A DNA stretch of 8,288 bases from Alphaproteobacteria bacterium. GTDB taxonomy: Bacteria > Pseudomonadota > Alphaproteobacteria > Sphingomonadales > Sphingomonadaceae. A program made the translations under genes and the position numbers. Shown one piece after another: positions 1-5,519 of this stretch; the stretch's first letter is position 1, and every line of letters begins with the position of its first letter. Under the pieces are notes generated by a model. It had not been told where the DNA came from. It saw only the letters and a list, made by a program, of their open reading frames with translations, and did not search any database. The stretch spans positions 1 through 8,288 of the forward strand of contig JAHJWA010000368.1 in NCBI GenBank assembly GCA_018828205.1. The letters run 5' to 3'.

Positions 1-126
1 GAAATATTCGGCGAGTTCGCGGCCCGTGGCGTAGCCGCCGCCGATGATGACCGCCTTGAGCGCGAACCCGGGCAAGAGGAAGCGCTGGAACCAGCTGCTC
101 TTTGCTCGGGGTTCGCCCGAGATCAT
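1..126 (-). CDS. YkvI-like inner-membrane permease, N-terminus only (cut by window edge)
   Basis: An open frame of 42 codons runs from an ATG at 126 down to the window edge without a stop. The product starts with a short polar stretch, then a hydrophobic first helix with the segment AVIIGGGYATGRELAEYF. This glycine-rich break followed by ATGRE/ATGQE is what I recall from the N-termini of YkvI-type membrane proteins, a poorly characterised family related to LeuT/APC-fold transporters. The start overlaps the stop of the upstream dgcN as ATGA, and I see no clear Shine-Dalgarno sequence, so translation is probably coupled. The coupling implies a shared job: I infer import of D-Glu, an acyl-Glu or a short peptide across the inner membrane. 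The frame and overlap are seen directly. Family assignment rests on one helix, and substrate is inference. Confidence 0.72.
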   Translation of the reverse strand, partial: MISGEPRAKSSWFQRFLLPGFALKAVIIGGGYATGRELAEYF

Positions 127-1163
127 GCGAGGCAGGCGTCCGCGAGTGCCTCGAACGCCGCGCCGCCGCGGACCGGATCGGCGACGGGCATGCCCAGCCG
201 CGCCGCCTCGTCGGCGAGCAGCGCGTGCGCTTCCCCCGCGGTCAGGCTCGAGGTGTTGAGGCTCACGCCGCCGCAGCGGATCGCGGGATTGGTCCGACTG
301 CCGAGGCGGATGGACATCTCGACGACCTCCTCTATCGTCGGCAGGTCGAAGCCGTCCAGCCCGAGGATCGTCTTGCGGGTCGGATCGTGGCAGACGACGA
401 AGACATCGGGCTGGCTGCCGTGGAGCAGACCGAGCGAGACCGCGGCGTAGGAGGGATTGAAGATCGAGCCCTGCCCCTCGATCACGTCCCAGTGCTGCGG
501 CGGGGCATCGGGGCTCAGCACTTCGGCCGCTCCGGCTTCGAAGTCCGACACCACCGCGTCCATCGGGATGCCGCCGCCCGCGATCATGATGCCGGTCTGG
601 CCGGTTGCGCGGAAATCGGCGTCGAGGCCGCGGGCCAGGAAGGCGCGATGCAGCGCCAGAGCGGTGTATTTCTTGCCCAGCGCGCAATCGGTGCCCACCG
701 TCAGCAGGCGCTTGCCGCTGCGCTTGCGTCCGGTGCCGACCGGCAGGCTCGATGGCGGCGTCCGAATGTCGATGAGACGGCGATTGTTGCGCTTGGCCGC
801 TTCCACGAGCGCGGGCACGCTCGACAGGCGAACGTGCAGCCCGCTGATCAGGTGCAGACCGGCGTCCAGCGCTTCGACCAGCGCCTCGATCCAGCCCTCG
901 CCCAGCACCCCGCCCTGATTGGCCACCCCGACGACCAGCGACTGCGCCCCGGCATCACGCGCCTGTGCGGGGGTGATTTTGGCCAGGCCGGTCGATACTT
1001 TCGCGCCCGGCAGAGCCATTTCGCCCACGCATTGCTCGGGCGCCCAATGCGCCAGGCCGAATGCGGTCTTGGCGAAACTCGCTTCGGTCGTGTCACCCAG
1101 AAACAGCAGATAGGGTTGCGGCAGGACCAGACCCTCGGAAACGCGCGGAAGGGGAGCATTCAT
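123..1163 (-). CDS. dgcN: DUF1611-family protein, probable D-glutamate N-acetyltransferase DgcN
   Basis: The product is 346 residues, the usual size for DUF1611 proteins. The N-terminus has the family-like PYLLFLGD (about residues 18-25). A P-loop-like GTDCALGKKYT lies at about 157-167, followed by a glycine-rich TGQTGIMIAGGG (about 187-198) and EGQGSIFNPSYAAVS (about 229-243). DgcN of marine bacteria was reported to acetylate D-Glu to N-acetyl-D-Glu, the first step of a pathway in which DgcA racemises the product. The dgcA-type gene nearby supports that reading. I chose the ATG at 1163 because GGAA lies 10 nt upstream; an in-frame TTG at 1184 has no visible ribosome site. The gene is followed by a permease with a 4-bp ATGA overlap and is preceded by its own promoter/operator at 1343-1377 and a long leader. 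DUF1611 members were often annotated as NAD-dependent epimerases, so the precise reaction here is inferred from family and context. Confidence 0.85.
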   Translation of the reverse strand: MNAPLPRVSEGLVLPQPYLLFLGDTTEASFAKTAFGLAHWAPEQCVGEMALPGAKVSTGLAKITPAQARDAGAQSLVVGVANQGGVLGEGWIEALVEALDAGLHLISGLHVRLSSVPALVEAAKRNNRRLIDIRTPPSSLPVGTGRKRSGKRLLTVGTDCALGKKYTALALHRAFLARGLDADFRATGQTGIMIAGGGIPMDAVVSDFEAGAAEVLSPDAPPQHWDVIEGQGSIFNPSYAAVSLGLLHGSQPDVFVVCHDPTRKTILGLDGFDLPTIEEVVEMSIRLGSRTNPAIRCGGVSLNTSSLTAGEAHALLADEAARLGMPVADPVRGGAAFEALADACLA

Positions 1164-1203
1164 GACGGCGGGGTTCCGGTGCAAGCGGGAAAGGCGGGCG
1201 GGA

Positions 1204-1243
1204 GCGCCGCAGCCGATCGGGTGAAGCCCCGATCCGGCGGCGC
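1204..1243 (-). other. Strong hairpin in the dgcN leader
   Basis: Two nested perfect inverted repeats form one long stem. The outer arms are GCGCCGC (1204-1210) with GCGGCGC (1237-1243), and the inner arms are GATCGGG (1215-1221) with CCCGATC (1228-1234), closing a 6-nt loop. A small asymmetric internal loop separates them. In the dgcN transcript the stem would end about 40 nt before the ATG at 1163. There is no T-run after it on the minus strand, so a simple intrinsic terminator is unlikely. RNA stabilisation, processing or control of translation are possible. It could instead act as DNA. Confidence 0.6.
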
Positions 1244-1342
1244 GGATGCGGGCGTGAGGGCAGACGACCCGATGCGGTGGATCTGGCTGCGGCGAATTGC
1301 CAAATCGTGTTCCACCATGTCGGCCTCCCCCAGTTTGCCCGC

Positions 1343-1377
1343 ATCAGGACATAATGTCCTAATCGGAAAATTGTCAA
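1343..1377 (-). promoter_or_regulatory. Promoter and palindromic operator upstream of dgcN (site A)
   Basis: Read on the minus strand, a perfect -35 box TTGACA (1377-1372) is followed after 10 bp by TAGGAC. That hexamer opens a 9+3+9 bp inverted repeat at 1343-1363, with half-sites ATTAGGACA and TGTCCTGAT; the inner 15 bp (1346-1360) are symmetric apart from the centre. A weak -10 (TATGTC, 18-bp spacing) falls inside the palindrome, so a bound protein would cover the -10 region. The element starts only about 16 bp past the dgcA stop, giving dgcN and the permease their own promoter and a leader of roughly 180 nt. The same arrangement recurs at 4477-4512 and 5331-5360. Confidence 0.72.
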
Positions 1378-1392
1378 CCGGATCGGATCGAT

Positions 1393-2400
1393 TCACCAGC
1401 CCCAGATCCCGGTGGGGCAATGAATCAGTCCATCGCGATAGGCCACACCCGGCTCGCGATCCTGCGCGAGGAAGGTCGGACCATCGAGATCGACCACATC
1501 GCACACTTGTCCCAGCAGATAGGAGGGAGCCATCGACAGGCTGCTGCCCATCATATTGCCCACCATGACCCCGAGCCCCAGCTTGCGCGCTTCGCGGGCG
1601 ATGGCGAGCCCCTCGGTGAGCCCGCCGCACTTGTCCAATTTGATGTTCACCATATCGAACCGTCCGACCAGCGAGGCCGTGTCGGCGAGCGTGACCGCGC
1701 TCTCGTCCGCGACGAAGGGAAGCGGGCGTTTGATGCCATCGAGGTCCCCCTCCGCCCCGCGTCGCAGCGGCTGTTCGAGCATCGCGATCTTCGTCTCGGC
1801 CAGCGCCGGCAGGAGCCTGCGGAGCGTGTCGATCGTATAGCCCTGGTTGGCGTCCACCCCGATCCACGCCGCAGGCCGCGCCGCGCGAACCGCGGCCAGC
1901 CGCGCGATGTCGAGGTCCGGTTCGCCGGTCAGCTTGAGCTTGATCGGAGCATCGGGATCAAGCGCGAGCGCCGCTTCGGCCATGGCGGCGGGTTCTCCCG
2001 CCCCCACGGTGAGCGCCGAAGCCAGCGCCCGCGGCGCATCGAGCCCCGCGAGCTTCCAGACGGGACGACCGCTCTGCTCGGCTTCGAGCTCCCAAAAGGC
2101 GCAGTCGATCGCGTTGCGCGCCCCGCCGGGTGGGAGCAGGGTCTGCAATTCCTCGCGGGAGGCGCCGGCTTCGATCGCGGCACGCGCACCCTCGGCCTGG
2201 GCCATCATGTGGTCGGCGTCGTCGCCGAGATAATAGACCCCGGCCCCCTCGCCCCGCCCGCGGTGCTCGCCATCGGACAGTTCGGCGACGAGCACGCGGG
2301 TCTCGGTGAAGACGTGGCCGGAAATCCGGAACGGCTGGCGATAGGCAAACCGTTCGACGGTCAGTTCGAGTTGCAATCGCGAATTCACGGGCATCGTCAT
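1393..2400 (-). CDS. dgcA: Enolase-superfamily dipeptide epimerase / N-acetyl-D-glutamate racemase (DgcA type)
   Basis: The product is 335 residues with the catalytic series of the muconate-lactonising / Ala-Glu epimerase subgroup in order. KxK (IKLKL, K154 and K156) supplies one acid/base. Metal ligands lie in GVDANQGY (D183), MLEQP (E209) and ADES (D232/E233). NIKLDKCGG (K254, K257) supplies the opposite base, and a late DLDGP (D304, D306) gives a DxD. In L-Ala-D/L-Glu epimerases the DxD pair contacts the dipeptide amino group. In the marine D-Glu pathway a related enzyme, DgcA, interconverts N-acetyl-D-Glu and N-acetyl-L-Glu. Neighbouring dgcN favours the second role, but the DxD keeps the first open. 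The start at 2400 forms TGATG with the hydrolase stop, sharing one base, with no good ribosome site, so it is probably translated by re-initiation. A second ATG sits two codons in. The frame continues open upstream, but that part is antisense-frame noise over the hydrolase. Confidence 0.88.
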   Translation of the reverse strand: MTMPVNSRLQLELTVERFAYRQPFRISGHVFTETRVLVAELSDGEHRGRGEGAGVYYLGDDADHMMAQAEGARAAIEAGASREELQTLLPPGGARNAIDCAFWELEAEQSGRPVWKLAGLDAPRALASALTVGAGEPAAMAEAALALDPDAPIKLKLTGEPDLDIARLAAVRAARPAAWIGVDANQGYTIDTLRRLLPALAETKIAMLEQPLRRGAEGDLDGIKRPLPFVADESAVTLADTASLVGRFDMVNIKLDKCGGLTEGLAIAREARKLGLGVMVGNMMGSSLSMAPSYLLGQVCDVVDLDGPTFLAQDREPGVAYRDGLIHCPTGIWGW

Positions 2401-4382
2401 CAATAGACCATGCCGAAGCCGTAGAGCTTGAAGCCCAGCGTGACCCAGACCAGCACCGCCGCCGCGAGCACGAGCAGGAGCGCCGCGATCCGCATCGTCC
2501 AGGCGCGCCCCCGCGCCCAGCACAGCCACAGATGCCAGGCCGATGCGACCAGCAGGCCGAAGGTCGCCAGCGGGGTCAGCACGCGCAGCAGGTTGATCAG
2601 CCAGTCGAGCGGTCCTCCGATACTCCCCAGATCGCTGGAGAAGGAGAGGATCAGCCCGATCCATCCCGCCACCGCGAGCAGCGTGAGCCAGGCGAATCCC
2701 CGCGAGACGCGCCACGCGGTCAGCGACCTGCCATCCAGAACGAAACTCGCCCCGAAGCGCCGCCGCACCAGGGCACGCACCGGCCAGGCGACCGCCGCCA
2801 GCAGCACCAGCGCCAGCGATGCCAGCAGCGCGGGAATCAGCCAGGCGGGATTGTAGGCGGCGGATACGGGCTCGAGCATCATGAAGGGCGAGACCGCGTC
2901 GAGACTAACCCGCACCACCCGGCCATCCACGACTTCGGCAGCCAGTCGCTCGCCGGTGGCGGTGTCGCGCCACACGAAGGGTTCGACTTCGACCCAGTCG
3001 CGGGCACCGGCGGTAAGCCCATCGAGCGCGGGGAAGGCGATCTTGCCGTCGGCATCCGCGGTGATTTCCAACGAGCCCATCAGGCCGAGCACGCTCATGA
3101 AATTCGTAAAGGAGCCGCGGCTGCTGACGTAATTGCCCGCGAGCAAGGCGGCGTGCTGGCGGGCGGTTTCCTCGTCCACCCGGGTCTGCGTGTCCTGGCC
3201 GGGAAGATAGCGATCGGCAAAGCCGTGGAACAGAGCGCTGCGAATGGCACCCGATGCGCCCGCCGTGCCGTCGCTGTTCATCGAGATGTAGACCCCGATA
3301 TCGTCCTCGGGGAACAGCCACAAATAGCTGTGGAACCACTGGGTGTCGCCGCCATGCGCGATCGCGCGTCGCCCGTTGACCCATTGCTCGTAGAAGCCCA
3401 GCGCCATGGTGTTGAGCGGACCAAGCCGGGGGGCCTCGTAATCATGCATCATCCGCGCGGTTTCGGGGCTCAGGACCGCGCCGCCCTCGTTGAGATGCGC
3501 CATCATGAATTTGCCCATGTCGGCGCCGGTCGAAGCCAGGCTGCCGGCCGGCCCCGGAACCACGATCTCGAACGGCTTGGGCTCTTCGGTCGCGACCGAA
3601 TAGCCCTTGGCCATCAGCGGTTCGAGCGCTTCGGGGAGAGGCTGGCGGAAAGTCGAGCGCGTCATGTCGAGCGGAGCGAACACGCGCTGGTCGACATAGT
3701 CGTCGAAATTCATCCCGCTGACCCGTTCGACGATATGGCCGGCAAGCGCCGTGGCGTAATTGGAATAGGCCGGGGTCGTCCCAGGAGCGAAGACCCGCTC
3801 GGGCAAGGCCAGCGGCATCAATTCCCCAAGCGACATGACCGCCTCGGGATCATCGGTGATCAGATAGCGGATCGATTCCTCGAAGCCGGCGGTGTGGGTC
3901 ATGAGATGGCGCAGCGTGATCGCCTCGCCCTCGAAGGGCGGAATCTCGAAGTCGAGATAGCGGTTCACATCGGCATCGAGGTCGAGCCTGCCGGCTTCGA
4001 CCTGCTGCATCACCGCGGTCCAGGTGAGGAGCTTGGAGACCGAACCGGGGCGGAACAACGTGGCATCGGGATCGACCGGTTCGCGGGCTGCGACGTCCGA
4101 ATAGCCATAGCCCTTTTCGAGCACGACCCCGTCACCGCGGACCACGACGACGACGGCGCCCGCGATCTGGCCGCGGGCAAGTGCATAGGGCAGAAATCCG
4201 TCGAGCCAGGCTTCCAGATCGGCGGGGTCGAGATCCGCGGTCTGGGTTTCGCCCGGGGTCGGACCTTGCACCGGCGCGGCCGTGATGTCGGATTCCGGTT
4301 CCAGCAAGGCCGGCGCCTGCGCTGCAAGCGGCAAGGTCGCCAAGGCGGCCAGTCCCAGCATGATTTTCCGAACCAAACGCAT
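2400..4382 (-). CDS. Secreted serine hydrolase (class C beta-lactamase fold) with C-terminal membrane domain
   Basis: The product is 660 residues. Residues 1-23 (MRLVRKIMLGLAALATLPLAAQA) form a signal peptide, probably cut after AQA. The catalytic domain (about 55-400) carries the three serine-enzyme motifs: SVSK at 114-117 (nucleophile and lysine), YSN at 206-208 and HGG at 343-345. A linker/beta domain follows to about 510. The end holds about four hydrophobic helices (roughly 514-535, 563-582, 598-620, 630-650), so the enzyme faces the periplasm while anchored in the inner membrane. Family members include beta-lactamases, D-aminopeptidases, DD-peptidases and esterases; motifs alone do not choose between them. 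Position before dgcA (TGATG overlap) suggests release of D-Glu or a D-Glu-containing peptide. I chose the ATG at 4382 because GGGGAG lies about 6 nt upstream and it starts exactly at the signal peptide; an in-frame start at 4451 would bury it. Promoter site B drives it. Confidence 0.88.
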   Translation of the reverse strand: MRLVRKIMLGLAALATLPLAAQAPALLEPESDITAAPVQGPTPGETQTADLDPADLEAWLDGFLPYALARGQIAGAVVVVVRGDGVVLEKGYGYSDVAAREPVDPDATLFRPGSVSKLLTWTAVMQQVEAGRLDLDADVNRYLDFEIPPFEGEAITLRHLMTHTAGFEESIRYLITDDPEAVMSLGELMPLALPERVFAPGTTPAYSNYATALAGHIVERVSGMNFDDYVDQRVFAPLDMTRSTFRQPLPEALEPLMAKGYSVATEEPKPFEIVVPGPAGSLASTGADMGKFMMAHLNEGGAVLSPETARMMHDYEAPRLGPLNTMALGFYEQWVNGRRAIAHGGDTQWFHSYLWLFPEDDIGVYISMNSDGTAGASGAIRSALFHGFADRYLPGQDTQTRVDEETARQHAALLAGNYVSSRGSFTNFMSVLGLMGSLEITADADGKIAFPALDGLTAGARDWVEVEPFVWRDTATGERLAAEVVDGRVVRVSLDAVSPFMMLEPVSAAYNPAWLIPALLASLALVLLAAVAWPVRALVRRRFGASFVLDGRSLTAWRVSRGFAWLTLLAVAGWIGLILSFSSDLGSIGGPLDWLINLLRVLTPLATFGLLVASAWHLWLCWARGRAWTMRIAALLLVLAAAVLVWVTLGFKLYGFGMVY

Positions 4383-4476
4383 CGCATTCTCCCCCCGGGC
4401 CCCATCGCTGCCAGCATTTCGGCTGGACGTGGCACCCCTGATCAGTAACATGCACAGCTGAGTACAGCGTGGCTGA

Positions 4477-4512
4477 ATTGGGACATCATGGTCCTATTCA
4501 GAGAATTGTCAA
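4477..4512 (-). promoter_or_regulatory. Promoter and operator between hydrolase and regulator genes (site B)
   Basis: On the minus strand TTGACA (4512-4507), a 10-bp spacer and TAGGAC are followed by an inverted repeat at 4477-4498, with half-sites AATAGGACC and TGTCCCAAT separated by 4 bp. The core reads GGACATCATGGTCC on the plus strand (4481-4494). A weak -10 (TGATGT, 18-bp spacing) overlaps it. The promoter points at the hydrolase-dgcA pair with a leader of about 95 nt. The regulator ATG (4529) is only 16 bp from the -35 box on the other side, so occupancy could also affect the regulator gene. A small stem CCAGC/GCTGG (4411-4426) lies in the hydrolase leader. Confidence 0.72.
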
Positions 4513-4528
4513 CGGGAGTGGTCGATCG

Positions 4529-5155
4529 ATGGGGGCGCATACGAAGCCACGGACGCTTGGCGAGGTGATGCGCGAAATCCGCTCCCGCAACGGCTGGACT
4601 TTGAAGGAAATGAGCGGGAAGTCCGGCATTCCCGTCTCGACGCTGTCCAAGGTCGAGCACAACCGCCTGACCCTGTCCTACGACAAGCTCCAGCAACTCA
4701 GCCAGCGGCTCAATATCCGCATGTCCGATCTGTTCGCCGAGGAAGATCCGGCCAGCGCTCCGGCGCGGGTCACGGGTCGCCGCAGCATCGGAAAGCTGGA
4801 TAACGCGGTCCGCGTCACCACCGACAATTACGACTATTTCTACCTCTGCACCGATCTGCGACAGAAGCGGATGATCCCGATCGTGACCCGTATCCGCGCG
4901 CAGAGCGCCAAGGAATTCGGCGATCTGGTGCGCCACCACGGCGAGGAATTCATCTATGTGATCGAAGGCGGGATCGAGGTGCATTCCGAATTCTACGATC
5001 CGGTCCGGATAGATGCCGGCGAGGGCATCTATCTCGATTCGTCGATGGGCCACGCCTATGTGACCGCCGAAGGTTGCGAGGAAGCCGTCGTGCTCGGCGT
5101 CTGCTCGAGCGAGGACGACGGCCTGATGGATTCGCTCATCAACCTGCGCGGCTGA
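4529..5155 (+). CDS. XRE-family HTH regulator with C-terminal cupin domain
   Basis: The product is 208 residues. An XRE/HTH_3 domain spans about 9-65: TLGEVMREIRSRNGWTLKEM, then GIPVSTLSKVEH as turn and recognition helix, then LSYDKLQQLSQRLNIRMSDLF. A linker leads to a cupin-2 domain (about 115-192), with HHGEEFIYVIEGGIEV (136-151) resembling the first cupin motif and DAGEGIYLDSSMGHAYV (162-178) the second. H136/H137, E140 and H175 are possible metal or ligand contacts. Such proteins usually bind a small ligand with the cupin and act as local repressors or activators. I chose ATG 4529, with GGGAG about 11 nt upstream; the open frame extends to 4469 but that part covers operator B. Being divergent from the hydrolase and surrounded by three matching operators, it is the natural candidate regulator of the locus. 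A regulator DgcR is known for the marine dgcNA pathway; I cannot say whether this is an orthologue. The ligand is unknown. Confidence 0.88.
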   Translation: MGAHTKPRTLGEVMREIRSRNGWTLKEMSGKSGIPVSTLSKVEHNRLTLSYDKLQQLSQRLNIRMSDLFAEEDPASAPARVTGRRSIGKLDNAVRVTTDNYDYFYLCTDLRQKRMIPIVTRIRAQSAKEFGDLVRHHGEEFIYVIEGGIEVHSEFYDPVRIDAGEGIYLDSSMGHAYVTAEGCEEAVVLGVCSSEDDGLMDSLINLRG

Positions 5156-5168
5156 ACGGGTGCCCCTC

Positions 5169-5203
5169 CGGGCTGCGACGGGCCGGGCTGCGACGGGCCG
5201 GGA
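5169..5203. repeat. 15-bp tandem duplication after the regulator gene
   Basis: CGGGCTGCGACGGGC occurs twice back to back (5169-5183 and 5184-5198), followed by a partial third start CGGGA (5199-5203). It begins 14 bp after the regulator stop. The first copy can pair with GCCC at 5162-5165 as a short stem, but no T-run follows, so a terminator is not supported. The rest of 5156-5317 has no gene; it holds this repeat, the repeat at 5233-5254 and a run of nine C (5301-5309). Confidence 0.7.
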
Positions 5204-5232
5204 GATGAGCCGCCTTTTGCGCAAACCGGCCT

Positions 5233-5254
5233 GACCGCCGCCAGACCGCCGCCT
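5233..5254. repeat. 11-bp tandem duplication
   Basis: GACCGCCGCCA (5233-5243) is followed directly by GACCGCCGCCT (5244-5254), ten of eleven bases identical. It is probably a slippage product in non-coding DNA, with no function apparent. Confidence 0.65.
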
Positions 5255-5317
5255 GGACTTCGCGGCACAGCCCGGCCGGGTCCGGCGCCGAATGGGTCCG
5301 CCCCCCCCCAGCCCACT

Positions 5318-5360
5318 TGTCCCAATAGGGTTGACATTACCCTGATTAGGACAATAGTCT
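5318..5360 (+). promoter_or_regulatory. Promoter and operators upstream of the TonB receptor (site C)
   Basis: TTGACA (5331-5336) is followed after 10 bp by TAGGAC and, at 18-bp spacing, a -10-like TAGTCT (5355-5360). The half-site ATTAGGACA (5345-5353) is identical to that of site A. Here the second half-site downstream is degenerate, but an extra one, TGTCCCAAT (5318-5326), lies ahead of the -35 box. An inverted repeat AGGGT/ACCCT (5327-5331 with 5339-5343) straddles the -35, and a 13-bp palindrome TTATTTGAAATAA (5362-5374) lies just after the -10. The promoter would give the receptor a leader of about 150 nt. Confidence 0.72.
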
Positions 5361-5414
5361 CTTATTTGAAATAAAGTCGAAGCGGAGTGGTAATCGGCAT
5401 TTTGGCCGACGAAA

Positions 5415-5438
5415 CGAGCGCGGCGAAGGCTGCGCTCG
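5415..5438 (+). other. 10-bp hairpin in the receptor mRNA leader
   Basis: CGAGCGCGGC (5415-5424) pairs with GCTGCGCTCG (5429-5438), ten pairs including one G-U, closed by the tetraloop GAAG. It lies in the predicted leader about 80 nt before the receptor start. There is no T-run after it, so it does not look like a terminator. A shorter stem TCGGC/GCCGA lies just ahead (5394-5409). Confidence 0.55.
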
Positions 5439-5519
5439 ATAATTCCACATCGGACGCCGAATACGACGGGTTGGCGACAAGAACGTAACTGGCCGGGGGT
5501 TCAAATGCGGGGAACAATT

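Noticed and set aside
102..1568. Long plus-strand open frame (488 codons) opposite dgcN
   Set aside because: It is the antisense shadow of dgcN in GC-rich DNA: the product is rich in R, Q, D, H and A with no domain, and it runs across promoter site A and into the end of dgcA.
2401..2715. Upstream extension of the dgcA frame
   Set aside because: It overlaps the hydrolase coding region in another frame and adds 105 residues without enolase-family character; the TGATG start at 2400 matches the family N-terminus.
2532..4448. Long plus-strand open frame (638 codons) opposite the serine hydrolase
   Set aside because: Shadow frame: low-complexity basic/acidic composition and no motif, while the minus strand has a signal peptide, SxxK, YxN and HxG motifs and membrane helices.
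5169..5203. CRISPR-like or terminator interpretation of the 15-bp direct repeat
   Set aside because: Two adjacent units without spacers and without a T-run fit a simple tandem duplication.
4442..5224. Minus-strand open frame (260 codons) opposite the regulator
   Set aside because: Shadow of the XRE-cupin gene, and it would run through promoter site B; no domain is visible.
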